A stretch of DNA of 64,000 nucleotides from positions 62,001-126,000 of the forward strand of contig NZ_RCZD01000004.1 in NCBI RefSeq assembly GCF_006438725.1. Reading direction: 5' to 3'. The translations under genes were made by a program, and so were the position numbers. Positions 1 through 9,223 of this stretch are shown in pieces. Under the pieces are notes generated by a model that did no database searches, had not been told where the DNA came from, and was given only the letters and a program-made list of their open reading frames with translations. Position 1 is the stretch's first letter; each line of letters begins with the position of its first letter. Source of the stretch: Ewingella americana (GTDB lineage: Bacteria; Pseudomonadota; Gammaproteobacteria; Enterobacterales; Enterobacteriaceae).

Positions 1-291
1 GATACCGCGGCTTGTCAGGGCGTATGGCAGCATGGTAAACGCATGCTGGCCGATACCTCGCTGGATCTGGTGGTACTGGATGAGCTGACGTATATGGTCA
101 GTTTTGGTTATCTCGACTTGCAGGAAGTGATCGACGCGCTGAAAGCACGCCCTGCCCATCAGACAGTGATCATTACCGGACGCGGCTGCCACCGCGATCT
201 GCTGGAAATGGCTGACACAGTAAGCGAGCTGCGCCCGGTAAAACATGCGTTTGACGCAGGTATTATGGCGCAGCAGGGAATTGACTGGTAA
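1..291 (+). CDS. btuR: Cob(I)alamin/corrinoid adenosyltransferase, C-terminal part (BtuR/CobO)
   Basis: The reading frame is open from the first base and ends at 291, so only the last 96 residues are in the window. They show the family segment DLVVLDELTYM (Walker-B-like strand) and the C-terminal VIITGRGCHRDLLEMADTVSEL block typical of BtuR/CobO/CobA. The enzyme transfers the adenosyl group of ATP to Co(I) corrinoids in the cytoplasm, giving the coenzyme form. It converges on the cobT gene with only 22 bases between the two stops. The neighbouring cobU-S-C-T genes act on the adenosylated corrinoid it makes, so this is one salvage locus. The start lies outside the window. Confidence 0.93.
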   Translation, partial: DTAACQGVWQHGKRMLADTSLDLVVLDELTYMVSFGYLDLQEVIDALKARPAHQTVIITGRGCHRDLLEMADTVSELRPVKHAFDAGIMAQQGIDW

Positions 292-313
292 CAGCCGACT
301 GCGCCACACACCA

Positions 314-1360
314 TCAGAGTTCTATCTGACACTCCGCCAGCGTCGCCATTTGATTGTGGATGGCGCAGGCGGCATCAATTAACGGCAGGGCCAGCGCGGC
401 CCCGCTGCCTTCGCCAAGCCGTAAATTCAGGTCAAAGTAAGGCACTAATCCGAGGGCACGCAGTGCGATTTGTGCACCCTGTTCAGCCGAAAGATGTGAC
501 GGGATCAGGTAGGGTTTTATCTCCGGGGCCAACTGGCACGCCGCCAGCGCCGACGCGTAGGATAGAAAGCCATCCAGCACCACCGGAATTCCCGCCGCCG
601 CCGCGCCAATCATGGCCCCGGCCATCGCCACCAATTCAAATCCACCGACTTTAGCCATCACGTCCAGCGCATCGTTGGCGTCCGGCTGGTTGACGGCTAT
701 CGCCCGCGTCACCACCGCCACTTTATGCGCCAGGCGCTCAACCGGCAGATTTGCACCCAGCCCTACGATCTGCTCTGGCGACGAACCCGCCAGCACGGCG
801 ATCATCGCTGCCGCGGGCGTGGTATTTGCCATGCCTAATTCACCAACGGCCAGCAGTGACAGCCCGCTTTCTGCTTTAGCGATCACCCGCTCTGCACACC
901 AGATCATTAACGACTCGGCCTGCTGGCGGCTCATTGCCGGGCCGGTGGCAATATTGCCGCTGCCCTGGCCCATTTTGTGGCTGATGGCACCGGGTATTTC
1001 ACCGCCCATCACGCCGCAGTCAATCAGCGTGACCTGCGCACCGGCGCTGCGGGCCAGCACGGATACACCGGACTTGCCCTGAATAATGTTCACCGCCTGA
1101 ATCGCGGTGATAATTTGTGGTGATGGCGTCACACCCTCCTGCCAGACGCCGTGGTCAGCGGCCATCACCATCACCTCTTTGCTGGGAAATGCCAGAGGGC
1201 GTTCACCCACGATGGCCGCTAGCTGGATAGCCAGTTGCTCCAGCCGCCCAAGGCTGCCGATGGGTTTGACCAGCCCGTCAATGCGCATAGCGGCGCGCGC
1301 AGCGGCCCTGGCATCGGGAACGGGAATTTGCCTGATAATCTGGGCGAGCGTTGCCATCAT
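314..1360 (-). CDS. cobT: Nicotinate-nucleotide--dimethylbenzimidazole phosphoribosyltransferase
   Basis: This 348-residue protein matches CobT throughout. The N-terminal [14 protein letters not shown] and the C-terminal [16 protein letters not shown] are family signatures, the glutamate of the latter being the known catalytic base. CobT activates the lower ligand: it moves ribose phosphate from nicotinate mononucleotide to dimethylbenzimidazole, giving alpha-ribazole phosphate. It is the last gene of the minus-strand run cobU-cobS-cobC-cobT, 21 bases after cobC. The start has two consecutive ATG codons; either could be used. Confidence 0.95.
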   Translation of the reverse strand: MMATLAQIIRQIPVPDARAAARAAMRIDGLVKPIGSLGRLEQLAIQLAAIVGERPLAFPSKEVMVMAADHGVWQEGVTPSPQIITAIQAVNIIQGKSGVSVLARSAGAQVTLIDCGVMGGEIPGAISHKMGQGSGNIATGPAMSRQQAESLMIWCAERVIAKAESGLSLLAVGELGMANTTPAAAMIAVLAGSSPEQIVGLGANLPVERLAHKVAVVTRAIAVNQPDANDALDVMAKVGGFELVAMAGAMIGAAAAGIPVVLDGFLSYASALAACQLAPEIKPYLIPSHLSAEQGAQIALRALGLVPYFDLNLRLGEGSGAALALPLIDAACAIHNQMATLAECQIEL

Positions 1361-1381
1361 GTTTCCTTGTGAAAGGGTAAC

Positions 1382-1981
1382 TCAGAGAATACCGCTGTCA
1401 TTTAGCCGCTGAATAACACAGGAGCCGTTGGTCAGTTCAATTTCGCAGACGCAGCCCTGTTTGAAGGGAAAGCGCCACATATCGGCGGGGGCCAGTTTAA
1501 ACATCATCGCCAACATCAGGCTTAATGACCCCTGGTGGGCAACGATCGCCAGCCGGCTTTCCGGTGGCATCAGGTAGAGCTGGCGCATCGCCAGACGGAT
1601 ACGCTGCGTAAAGGCGGTAAAAGATTCCCCTTGCGGCACCTGCGCCACCTGCCAGTCCTGACACCATAAATCATAGCCCTCGGCCTGGGAGGCCTGCAAT
1701 TCGGTGTGATGGCGCAGCTCCCAGTCGCCAAAACCCATTTCCTGCAACAGCGGCTGTTGTTGCAGTTCCGTGTCACGCCCGTGCGCGATGATTTCTGCGG
1801 TGACGCGGCTACGCACCAGATTGGTATGAATAATGGCATCGAGCGCAACTGAAGCAAGCTGCCGGGCCACATGCTGGGCCTGGCTGACGCCGAGCGCCGT
1901 CAGCGCTACGTCGCTGCTGCCACAAAACACGCCATTCACATTCGCCTCTGTTTGACCGTGTCGGACCAAATATAACCTCAT
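1382..1981 (-). CDS. cobC: Alpha-ribazole (adenosylcobalamin) phosphatase, histidine phosphatase family
   Basis: A 199-residue histidine-phosphatase-superfamily protein. It begins with the catalytic motif LVRHGQTEAN (phosphohistidine in RHG, residues 8-10) and carries the second histidine in IVAHQGSLSLML near residue 148. In cobalamin assembly this enzyme removes the 5' phosphate left by CobT/CobS. The assignment over a generic phosphoglycerate-mutase-like protein rests on its position between cobS and cobT. It is 16 bases downstream of cobS and clearly co-transcribed. Confidence 0.9.
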   Translation of the reverse strand: MRLYLVRHGQTEANVNGVFCGSSDVALTALGVSQAQHVARQLASVALDAIIHTNLVRSRVTAEIIAHGRDTELQQQPLLQEMGFGDWELRHHTELQASQAEGYDLWCQDWQVAQVPQGESFTAFTQRIRLAMRQLYLMPPESRLAIVAHQGSLSLMLAMMFKLAPADMWRFPFKQGCVCEIELTNGSCVIQRLNDSGIL

Positions 1982-1997
1982 GTCGTTTCCATCAGCA

Positions 1998-2750
1998 TCA
2001 CTTCCATAAAAGCACTACGAAGAAGATAAGTTCAAAAAGTTCGCAACCTGCGCCGAGCGTATCGCCGGTCTGCCCGCCAATCCGTTTTGCAACCCAGCGT
2101 CGGAAACCGAAAGCAAACAGCAGTGTGATCAGCAAAGCCGGCATGGCGGCTGAACCGTCAAGCAGTAGCAATATGCCTGCGGTGATAGCAAGCGTGGCGT
2201 AAAAGCGCCCTTCAGTAATTTTACCGATGAAAATATTGCCCATACCGCTCTCACGGGCATAGCACTGGCGATGCATACAGACTGACATCAGGCCACGCCC
2301 CACGACAGGTACCATAATGAGGATGGCAACGGCAGGCAACGTAGTCAGGCTGAGCTGATACACCAGCGCACAGCGCAGCACAATCGCCACAATCAGTGCC
2401 AGCGCGCCGTTGGTGCCGATGCGGCTGTCGCGCATGATTTCAAGCATACGTTCACGGCTGCGTACCGAAAATAGCCCGTCGCAGCTGTCGGCCAGCCCGT
2501 CGAGGTGCAGTGCCCCGGTGAGCATAATGTGAGTGAGGACTACCGCCACCGCGGTTAACAGCGGCCCGAGATGGCTGAGGAGCAGGCTGTAGAGCAGCGC
2601 GCAGAGCCCACCAATAACCACGCCAGCCAGCGGGAAGAAGATAATGCCTCGCGGATAATCGCCCAACGTGACGTTGTCACACCAGCGTTGCGGCACCGGA
2701 ATGCGCGTCAGGAACTGGAGTGTTGCAAGGAATAAACGCAGTGATTTCAT
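1998..2750 (-). CDS. cobS: Adenosylcobinamide-GDP ribazoletransferase (cobalamin synthase)
   Basis: A 250-residue polytopic inner-membrane protein, close to the usual family length of about 250. Family blocks include FLTRIPVP near the start, the acidic HLDGLADSCDGLFS segment and the DSRIGTNGALAL region. It joins the activated lower ligand to adenosylcobinamide-GDP at the membrane. It lies 19 bases after cobU and 16 before cobC. Several hydrophobic stretches, for example residues 35-80 and 110-150, agree with five to seven membrane spans. Confidence 0.95.
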   Translation of the reverse strand: MKSLRLFLATLQFLTRIPVPQRWCDNVTLGDYPRGIIFFPLAGVVIGGLCALLYSLLLSHLGPLLTAVAVVLTHIMLTGALHLDGLADSCDGLFSVRSRERMLEIMRDSRIGTNGALALIVAIVLRCALVYQLSLTTLPAVAILIMVPVVGRGLMSVCMHRQCYARESGMGNIFIGKITEGRFYATLAITAGILLLLDGSAAMPALLITLLFAFGFRRWVAKRIGGQTGDTLGAGCELFELIFFVVLLWK

Positions 2751-2769
2751 CCCTGACTGTCGCCTCTTT

Positions 2770-3321
2770 TCATGTGGATTTAATTTGGATAGGGATACCG
2801 GAAACCACCAGAAAAACCTCGCTGGCTGCCGCCGCCAGTTGCTGATTTACCCGACCGGCAATATCACGAAACTGCCGGGCCAGCAGGTTATCCGGCACGA
2901 TGCCCATGCCGAGTTCGTTGGTGACAATGACCACCTCTGCCTGACTGCACTGACTGGCCGCAATCAGTGCGCTGATGTGTCGATTGACGTGCTGCTCGGT
3001 AACACCGATGTCCATCACGGTGGCATCTAAACCAGGCATAACGTCGAACATCAGATTAGTGACCAGCGTGGTGATACATTCGATGATGATGGTGGTAAAG
3101 GTTTCACCTGCCCCGGCCACCACCTGTGCAAGATCCTGCCAGGCTTCTACCGTCACCCATTCCGCGGGGCGCTGCTGCTGGTGCAATGTGATGCGCTCAC
3201 GCATTTCGTCGTCAATGGCCAGTGAGGTGGCGATATACATCACCGGGCCGCCATTACTGAGCGCCCGTTGCTCGGCCAGACAGCTTTTACCGCTACGGGC
3301 ACCGCCGGTTATCAGGATCAT
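2770..3321 (-). CDS. cobU: Adenosylcobinamide kinase/adenosylcobinamide-phosphate guanylyltransferase
   Basis: A 183-residue bifunctional enzyme. It opens with the P-loop ILITGGARSGKS (residues 2-13) and has the family block VVIVTNELGMGIVPDN, the NELG segment being diagnostic. It phosphorylates adenosylcobinamide and attaches GMP, giving the CobS substrate. It is the first gene of the minus-strand cluster; only about 60 bases separate it from the rluB terminator, so its promoter must be compact. No cobalamin riboswitch fits in that space. Confidence 0.95.
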   Translation of the reverse strand: MILITGGARSGKSCLAEQRALSNGGPVMYIATSLAIDDEMRERITLHQQQRPAEWVTVEAWQDLAQVVAGAGETFTTIIIECITTLVTNLMFDVMPGLDATVMDIGVTEQHVNRHISALIAASQCSQAEVVIVTNELGMGIVPDNLLARQFRDIAGRVNQQLAAAASEVFLVVSGIPIQIKST

Positions 3322-3382
3322 TGACTTTACTCTCTTCGGCCGTGTTGAGTGACATGACCTGGTCAGGAACAGAATTCAGTGT

Positions 3383-3412
3383 AAAAAAAACCGCAGTCAC
3401 AGACTGCGGTTG
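3383..3412 (-). terminator. Rho-independent terminator of rluB
   Basis: Read on the minus strand, a 7-bp stem (positions 3391-3397 pairing with 3403-3409) is followed by a run of eight T residues (3390 down to 3383). It sits 27 bases after the rluB stop and separates rluB from the cobU cluster transcribed in the same direction. Confidence 0.85.
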
Positions 3413-3438
3413 ATCAGAACAGCACTTCACTGGTCAGG

Positions 3439-4827
3439 TTATCCGTTGCGCTTAGACGGCGTACCGCTACGGCGTACCGGCGCAACCTGAGTGTGACGCT
3501 TCACTGCGCGGCGGATCTGGTTGGCCTTCACGCGACGACGATCACGCTCAACCGGCAGTTTGCTGACGGTTTCTTCTGGCATTTCCACCAGTGTACGCAG
3601 GTAGTTGGTTTCCGGCAGATCCAGCTCTTTATAACCACCGCGAGGCAAGCCTTTAGGCAGGGTCAAATCACCGTAACGAACGCGGATCAGGCGGCTAACC
3701 TGCACACCTACCGCTTCCCACAACCGGCGCACTTCACGGTTACGGCCTTCGGTTAGCGTGACGTTATACCACTGGTTCAGACCTTCACCGCCCTGATACT
3801 TGATGCTGCGGAAAGCGGCAGGGCCGTCTTCCAGCTGCACACCACGGCTCAGTTGTTTGATTTTTTCGTCATCAATTTGACCGAATACGCGTACAGCATA
3901 TTCGCGCTCAACTTCACGGCTTGGATGCATCAGACGGTTGGCCAGTTCACCGTCGGTGGTGAACAACAGCAGACCTGAAGTGTTGACGTCAAGACGACCT
4001 ACAGCAACCCAACGCGAACCGCGCATTTTTGGCAGACGGTCGAATACGGTCGGACGGCCTTCCGGGTCACTGCGGGTACACAACTCGCCTTCCGGCTTGT
4101 AGTACGCCAGCACGCGGCAGACAGTGTCCTGCGATTCGATGATCGACAGGACGTGCCCGTCGAGACGAATTTTCGTCCCGGCAACCATTTCTATACGGTC
4201 ACCGAGCGCAGCAATCTTACCGTCAACGCTGATACGGCCAGCCTGCAACATGGCTTCCACTTCACGACGGGAGCCATGACCGGCGCGGGCCAGAATTTTT
4301 TGCAGCTTTTCGCTCTGACCTTCGGTGCTGTCGAGGGCGTTCTTTGGTTTTTCGTATTTTGGCTCGTCGTCTTCCGGCGCATCGATATCATCGTTCAGCA
4401 CCACAGACACGGCTTTCGGCTTGGCGCTGTGGGATTTATCGCCACGCGGTTTATCGCTGCGGGCGCTGTCAGGACGGGCTCTCTCGTTACGCTCAGGACG
4501 CGCACCTTCAGGACGGGCTTTGCCACTGCGTGGTTTTTCTATACGGGATTTTTCAATCCTGGAATCACCGCGTGCAGCGTCAGGACGAGCCTTATCAGTA
4601 CGCGATTTGTCGGTACGTGATTTGTCGGTACGTGACTTATCCGTACGAGACTTATCGGTACGCGCTTTATCAGCCTGAGGTTTTTCGCCGCGTTTTTCAG
4701 CACGCGTTGGCTCAGGGCGGCCTTTAGCTGCGCCAGAGTTTCTACCGCTTTTAGGTTTGTCAGTGGCCGACCGGCCCGGTTTGGATCTGTCGCTTGTATG
4801 CTTCTGGGAATTATACTTCTCGCTCAT
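3439..4827 (-). CDS. rluB: 23S rRNA pseudouridine(2605) synthase with long basic N-terminal extension
   Basis: Residues from about 172 onward match RluB: an S4 RNA-binding domain ([18 protein letters not shown]), then the RsuA/RluB-type catalytic core with [14 protein letters not shown], catalytic Asp about residue 280, and a basic tail. It modifies U2605 of 23S rRNA. The protein is 462 residues against about 290 in E. coli. The extra 170 residues at the N terminus are low-complexity and rich in Arg, Lys, Asp, Ser and Pro, with five tandem RTDKS/A pentapeptides at residues 56-80. An acidic stretch, [12 protein letters not shown], lies just before the S4 domain. No stop or frameshift separates the extension from the core, and the start MSEKYNS resembles the E. 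coli MSEKLQ start, as if the insert lies just after it. It is downstream of rnm and yciO on the same strand. Confidence 0.92.
   Translation of the reverse strand: MSEKYNSQKHTSDRSKPGRSATDKPKSGRNSGAAKGRPEPTRAEKRGEKPQADKARTDKSRTDKSRTDKSRTDKSRTDKARPDAARGDSRIEKSRIEKPRSGKARPEGARPERNERARPDSARSDKPRGDKSHSAKPKAVSVVLNDDIDAPEDDEPKYEKPKNALDSTEGQSEKLQKILARAGHGSRREVEAMLQAGRISVDGKIAALGDRIEMVAGTKIRLDGHVLSIIESQDTVCRVLAYYKPEGELCTRSDPEGRPTVFDRLPKMRGSRWVAVGRLDVNTSGLLLFTTDGELANRLMHPSREVEREYAVRVFGQIDDEKIKQLSRGVQLEDGPAAFRSIKYQGGEGLNQWYNVTLTEGRNREVRRLWEAVGVQVSRLIRVRYGDLTLPKGLPRGGYKELDLPETNYLRTLVEMPEETVSKLPVERDRRRVKANQIRRAVKRHTQVAPVRRSGTPSKRNG
4588..4662 (-). repeat. Five tandem 15-bp units coding RTDK(S/A) inside rluB
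   Basis: Five in-frame 15-bp units encode the pentapeptide RTDKS or RTDKA at residues 56-80 of RluB. The units differ mostly at synonymous positions, which suggests amplification followed by drift under protein-level constraint. Degenerate related units (RPDAA, RIEKS, RPEGA) continue downstream. Confidence 0.85.
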
Positions 4828-5098
4828 TGAGCAGCCTCATTTGTCGCCTTCACAGGCGTCGGGGAGAGCCGACAGACGATGTGACCCATCATCTGCCCGC
4901 CAGAATTAGTATGGAATATCAATAAATAAGTCAGCGGCTGTTGCGGAAGTCCTATGCAATATAGGCGGTAAATCACGTCGCAAGAACAGCATTACTTATT
5001 AATACAATGACTTACAAAAAGTCAGCCCGCCATTATACACAACTTCGATATTTTTGTATCTATCTGCACATGCGCGAATTGATTAAAATTCACACGCT

Positions 5099-5719
5099 TT
5101 ATAGGAACGGCGTTGGGTCACCCGCGCCTTCACGCACCACTTCTGGCGTGGATTCGGTCAAATCCACCACAGTGGTCGGTTGCTGGCCTATCGTGCCGCC
5201 GTGAATGATCAAATCCACCAGTTTGCCCAAATGATCTTTAATGTCATCGGGGTCAGATTCGGCAAAATCATTACCAGGCAGCATCAGCGTGGTGGACATC
5301 AGCGGTTCGCCGAGCACATCGAGCAGCGCCAGCGCAATCGGGTTGGAGGGCACACGCAGGCCGATGGTTTTACGTTTTTCACTCATCAGGCGACGCGGTA
5401 CTTCTTTGGTCGCTTTCAGAATGAAGGTGTAATTGCCCGGCGTGTTGTTTTTGATCAGACGAAACGCCGTGTTATCGACGTAAGCATAAGTCGAAAGCTC
5501 AGACAGATCGCGACACACCAGCGTGAAGTTGTGATTGCCATCCAACTGACGAATGCGGCAAATGCGCTCCATGGCATTTTTATCTTCCAGACGGCAGCCC
5601 AGCGCGTAACCGGAATCCGTCGGGTACACAATCACAGCACCTTTACGCAAAATATCTACGGACTGATTGATCAGACGCGGCTGCGGGTTCTCGGGGTGAA
5701 TATAGAAAAATTGACTCAT
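5099..5719 (-). CDS. yciO: YciO, Sua5/YrdC-family protein
   Basis: A 206-residue protein of the YciO branch of the Sua5/TsaC family. It carries the nucleotide/threonylcarbamoyl-binding fold motifs AVIVYPTDSGYALGC (near residue 28), KNNTPGNYTFILKAT and KTIGLRVPSNPIALALL. Family members make or bind threonylcarbamoyl-AMP. YciO itself does not replace TsaC in E. coli as far as is known, so the precise role is uncertain. It lies 15 bases after rnm, as in E. coli. About 270 bases without a gene separate it from rluB (4828-5098), which probably hold an rluB promoter. Confidence 0.93.
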   Translation of the reverse strand: MSQFFYIHPENPQPRLINQSVDILRKGAVIVYPTDSGYALGCRLEDKNAMERICRIRQLDGNHNFTLVCRDLSELSTYAYVDNTAFRLIKNNTPGNYTFILKATKEVPRRLMSEKRKTIGLRVPSNPIALALLDVLGEPLMSTTLMLPGNDFAESDPDDIKDHLGKLVDLIIHGGTIGQQPTTVVDLTESTPEVVREGAGDPTPFL

Positions 5720-5734
5720 AATTCCCTTCTTAAC

Positions 5735-6640
5735 TCATTCTGTAATGGGGGCAATGCGTGTGGGTTCCGCCCACGCTTTCCACACCGGTTCTACCCCGGC
5801 GGGAAGCCACAGTTTGCGTCCCAGTTCTATCCAGGAGCAGGGTTGATGAAAATCAGATCCCTGCGATGCCAGTAAATTATAGTCTCTTGCGAAGGCGGCG
5901 AGTTGGCTGCGTTCATTCGGTGCCTGCTGACACTGGGCCACTTCCATGGCGTCTCCGCCCTGTTCGGCGAAATAAGCGAATAGACGCTTTAACCATTTCG
6001 TTGACAGGCCATAACGTCCCGGATGGGCAATAACCGCCTGTCCGCCGGACTGATGAATGGCCTCAACGGCCTGTTCTATTGTACACCAGTGAGGCGGCAC
6101 GTAGCCGGTCTTGCCCTTGGCGAGGTACTTTTTGAACACCTGCGCGATACCGGCACATTTCCCGATCTCCACCAGATAACGCGCAAAGTGCGCACGGGTC
6201 ACAGCACCGCCCTGCGCCAGACGTAAGGCGCCTTCCCAGGCTCCGGGTACCTGAGCCTTTTCCAGTCTGCGACCGATCTCCTGCGCGCGTTCCACGCGTA
6301 ATGCTGCTTGCGAGGCCAGTAAGGCCTGCATCGCCGGGTGGGCAGGATCGATCCTTAACCCCACGATATGTATTTCGTGATTTTCCCACAGCGTCGAGAT
6401 TTCAACGCCGCTGATCAGTTGCAGAGGGAGAGCCTGTTCGACAATAGCCTGCGCCGCACGAGCCAGTCCGTCAGTCGTGTCATGGTCAGTAATGGCCAAC
6501 ACCCCCACCCGCATTGCTACTGCACGGGCGACCAGCGCTTCAGGCGATAAATATCCGTCAGAGGCCGTCGTGTGGCTGTGCAAATCATAGAGGGTAAAGG
6601 CGGAACTGAGTTCTGGAATATCGGTGGCGATTGAAGTCAT
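5735..6640 (-). CDS. rnm: 5'-3' exoribonuclease RNase AM (PHP domain; formerly TrpH/YciV)
   Basis: A PHP-domain metal-dependent phosphoesterase. The metal-binding motifs are visible: YDLHSHTTASDG near the N terminus, ITDHDTTDG, GVEISTLWENHEIHIVG, AHPGRY and SQGSDFHQP near the C terminus. The E. coli homologue trims 5' ends of ribosomal RNAs and degrades short oligonucleotides. The start at 6640 gives 301 residues, close to the E. coli length; an in-frame ATG at 6685 would add 15 residues. The gene is divergent from the trp operon, as in E. coli, and heads the rnm-yciO-rluB run. Confidence 0.93.
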   Translation of the reverse strand: MTSIATDIPELSSAFTLYDLHSHTTASDGYLSPEALVARAVAMRVGVLAITDHDTTDGLARAAQAIVEQALPLQLISGVEISTLWENHEIHIVGLRIDPAHPAMQALLASQAALRVERAQEIGRRLEKAQVPGAWEGALRLAQGGAVTRAHFARYLVEIGKCAGIAQVFKKYLAKGKTGYVPPHWCTIEQAVEAIHQSGGQAVIAHPGRYGLSTKWLKRLFAYFAEQGGDAMEVAQCQQAPNERSQLAAFARDYNLLASQGSDFHQPCSWIELGRKLWLPAGVEPVWKAWAEPTRIAPITE

Positions 6641-6806
6641 AAAGTAATCGTGATTAAACCTGTTGCTGAAAGCGGCGTTTATCATAACTCGTTAACCCCA
6701 TGCAGGTTACCTCTATCTGACCTGACGGCAGATGTATGTCACTGGCTTAATGGAAAATCGCAGGTGCTTTAATCTGCCGTATCATTAAGAAAGATATAAA
6801 AGAGGG

Positions 6807-6842
6807 TTGACTATCGCCTCGCGAACTAGTTTACTAGTACGC
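6807..6842 (+). promoter_or_regulatory. trp promoter and TrpR operator
   Basis: A -35 box TTGACT (6807-6812) and a -10 box TTTACT (6830-6835) are spaced by 17 bases. The palindromic operator GAACTAGTTTACTAGTACGC (6823-6842) overlaps the -10 region. It is nearly identical to the E. coli trp operator, where TrpR with bound tryptophan blocks RNA polymerase. Confidence 0.92.
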
Positions 6843-6893
6843 AAATTCACGGAACAGCGTGATAACCATTAATGTAACGACAAAGGGTATCTG

Positions 6894-6959
6894 ATGATGA
6901 ACATTTCAATGATTTCTGTACTCAGCTGGTGGCGCCACTTCCCTTCGCGGGCGGTGTGA
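6894..6959 (+). CDS. trpL: trp operon leader peptide
   Basis: A 21-residue open frame lies between the operator and the attenuator. It contains two adjacent Trp codons (TGG TGG, residues 12-13), the ribosome-stalling signal of trp attenuation. It starts with two ATG codons and an in-frame ATG also occurs at codon 6. It is longer than the 14-residue E. coli peptide, but the order Trp pair, stop, then attenuator stem is the same. Ribosome position on these codons sets whether the terminator at 6996-7019 forms. Confidence 0.85.
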   Translation: MMNISMISVLSWWRHFPSRAV

Positions 6960-6995
6960 TCACGCATAGCTGTTAACAGACATGCAGATACCCGA

Positions 6996-7019
6996 AGCCC
7001 GCTGATTGCGGGCTTTTTT
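6996..7019 (+). terminator. trp attenuator
   Basis: A GC-rich stem (6997-7002 with 7008-7013, loop 7003-7007) followed by six T residues sits between trpL and trpE. This is the intrinsic terminator of the attenuation system. Confidence 0.92.
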
Positions 7020-7065
7020 GTGGCCGTCTTCTCATCCATTTGGTAGAAAAAATTCAGGAAGCACC

Positions 7066-8628
7066 ATGACTACTCAAAGACCTCGTTTAGAATTGCTGAC
7101 CGCACAGGGAAGTTACCGTGGTGACCCGACGGCCATCTTCCACCAGCTTTGCGGCGCACGCCCGGCAACGTTGTTGCTGGAGTCCGCGGAAATTACCAGC
7201 AAACAGAATCTGAAAAGCCTGTTGGTTATCGACAGTGCGCTGCGTATTACCGCGCTTGGCAATAAAGTTTCCGTTCAGGCGCTCACCACCAACGGCGCAT
7301 CGCTGCTGCCGCTGATGGATGCCGCACTGCCAGGCGATGTACAAAACGACGTGCGCCCTAACGGCCGCGAGCTGACTTTCCCGGCCATCGACCAGATGCA
7401 GGAAGAGGATGCCCGCCTGCGGTCACGTTCCGTATTTGATGCGCTGCGCAGCATTCTGGATCTGGTGGAAACACCGGAGGAAGAGCGCGAAGCCATGCTG
7501 CTGGGCGGTCTGTTTGCCTACGATTTAGTCGCCGGGTTTGAAGATTTACCGCAACTGCGCGCCGACCAACGTTGCCCGGATTTCTGCTTCTACCTTTGCG
7601 AAACCCTTCTGGTTCTCGATCACCAGAACCGCAGCAGCCGTTTACAAGCCAGCCTGTTCACGCCAGACGGCGAGGAGAAACGACGTCTGCAGGCGCGCCT
7701 CGAACAGCTTCAGCATCAGTTGCAATTGCCACCGCACGCCATTCCGCATCAGGACGTGACCGACATGAAGCTCAGCGTCAACCAGAGTGACGAAGAGTTC
7801 GGTGCCGTGGTTGAACAGATGAAAGAAGGCATCCGCGCCGGTGAGATTTTCCAGGTGGTGCCTTCGCGCCGTTTCTCCCTGCCTTGCCCTGCTCCGCTGG
7901 CGGCTTACGAAACGCTGAAAAATAACAACCCAAGCCCGTACATGTTCTTCATGCAGGACAACGATTTCACCCTGTTCGGCGCATCGCCGGAAAGCGCGCT
8001 GAAATATGACGCCACCAACCGCCAGATTGAGATCTACCCGATCGCCGGTACCCGCCCACGTGGCCGCCGCGCTGACGGAACGCTTGACCGCGATCTCGAC
8101 AGCCGCATCGAACTGGAAATGCGTACCGACCACAAAGAGCTGGCCGAGCATCTGATGCTGGTTGACCTGGCGCGTAACGATCTGGCGCGCATTTGTGAAC
8201 CCGGCAGCCGCTATGTCGCTGACCTGACCAAAGTTGACCGTTACTCGTTCGTGATGCATCTGGTGTCCCGCGTGGTCGGAACGCTGCGTGCGGATCTGGA
8301 CGTGCTGCACGCCTATCAGGCGGTGATGAATATGGGCACGCTGACCGGCGCACCGAAAGTGCGCGCCATGCAGCTGATTGCCGGTTCCGAGAAAAGCCGT
8401 CGCGGCAGCTACGGTGGTGCGGTGGGTTACTTCACCGCACAGGGTGATCTGGATACCTGCATCGTTATTCGTTCCGCCTATGTCGAAGACGGTATTGCGA
8501 CCGTTCAGGCTGGCGGCGGCGTGGTACTGGACTCCGTTCCACAGGCCGAAGCTGACGAAACCCGCAATAAAGCCCGTGCCGTGCTGCGTGCCATCGCCAC
8601 TGCCCACAATGCCAAAGAGGTGTTTTAA
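7066..8628 (+). CDS. trpE: Anthranilate synthase component I
   Basis: A 520-residue chorismate-utilizing enzyme that makes anthranilate with ammonia from TrpG. The start at 7066 follows an AGGAAG ribosome site and gives the E. coli-like N terminus [11 protein letters not shown]; the longer open frame would run into the attenuator. The feedback-inhibition segment LLLESAEI lies near residue 40. The catalytic C-terminal half has [11 protein letters not shown], the IAGTRPRGR block, [19 protein letters not shown] and [12 protein letters not shown]. It is the first structural gene of the operon, one base before trpG, so the two subunits are translationally coupled. Confidence 0.98.
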   Translation: MTTQRPRLELLTAQGSYRGDPTAIFHQLCGARPATLLLESAEITSKQNLKSLLVIDSALRITALGNKVSVQALTTNGASLLPLMDAALPGDVQNDVRPNGRELTFPAIDQMQEEDARLRSRSVFDALRSILDLVETPEEEREAMLLGGLFAYDLVAGFEDLPQLRADQRCPDFCFYLCETLLVLDHQNRSSRLQASLFTPDGEEKRRLQARLEQLQHQLQLPPHAIPHQDVTDMKLSVNQSDEEFGAVVEQMKEGIRAGEIFQVVPSRRFSLPCPAPLAAYETLKNNNPSPYMFFMQDNDFTLFGASPESALKYDATNRQIEIYPIAGTRPRGRRADGTLDRDLDSRIELEMRTDHKELAEHLMLVDLARNDLARICEPGSRYVADLTKVDRYSFVMHLVSRVVGTLRADLDVLHAYQAVMNMGTLTGAPKVRAMQLIAGSEKSRRGSYGGAVGYFTAQGDLDTCIVIRSAYVEDGIATVQAGGGVVLDSVPQAEADETRNKARAVLRAIATAHNAKEVF

Positions 8629-8629
8629 G

Positions 8630-9208
8630 ATGGCCGATATTTTACTGATTGATAACGTGGATTCGTTCACCTACAACCTGGTCGACCAACTGCGCTCCAG
8701 CGGTCACAACGTGGTGATTTACCGTAACCAGATCCCGGCCGACGTGATCCTCGAAAAACTCAGCCAGCTGGAAAAACCGGTGCTGATGCTCTCCCCCGGT
8801 CCGGGCACGCCATCCGAAGCGGGCTGTATGCCGGAACTGCTGAAACGCCTGCGCGGCCAGTTACCTATCATCGGCATTTGTCTGGGCCATCAGGCGATTG
8901 TTGAAACCTACGGCGGGTATGTCGGACAGGCCGGTGAGATCCTGCATGGCAAGGCCTCCTCTATTACGCATGATAATGAAGGCATGTTCGCCGGGATGAA
9001 TAACCCGCTGCCGGTGGCGCGTTACCACTCGCTGGTCGGTAGCCAGATCCCTGACGGGCTGACGGTTAACGCCCGCTATGGCGAGATGGTGATGGCCGTA
9101 CGCCACGATAAAGATCGCGTTTGCGGTTTCCAGTTCCATCCAGAATCCATTTTAACGTCTCAGGGCGCACGTCTGTTAGAGCAGACGCTGGCCTGGGCTT
9201 TGGCATAA
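8630..9208 (+). CDS. trpG: Anthranilate synthase component II, glutamine amidotransferase
   Basis: A 192-residue class I glutamine amidotransferase that supplies ammonia to TrpE. The nucleophile elbow [11 protein letters not shown] (catalytic Cys) and the FQFHPESIL block (catalytic His and Glu) are both present. The start at 8630 leaves one base after the trpE stop. In E. coli this domain is fused to TrpD; here it ends with its own stop at 9208, 15 bases before the separate trpD. Confidence 0.97.
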   Translation: MADILLIDNVDSFTYNLVDQLRSSGHNVVIYRNQIPADVILEKLSQLEKPVLMLSPGPGTPSEAGCMPELLKRLRGQLPIIGICLGHQAIVETYGGYVGQAGEILHGKASSITHDNEGMFAGMNNPLPVARYHSLVGSQIPDGLTVNARYGEMVMAVRHDKDRVCGFQFHPESILTSQGARLLEQTLAWALA

Positions 9209-9223
9209 GGCGAGGAGCTGACT

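Noticed and set aside
3322-3438. Cobalamin riboswitch before cobU
   Set aside because: Only about 60 bases lie between the rluB terminator and cobU, too short for the B12 aptamer, and no B12-box-like segment is seen.
7642-8670. 342-codon frame antisense to trpE
   Set aside because: It is a shadow of a GC-biased coding region on the opposite strand and lacks a ribosome site; trpE is unambiguous.
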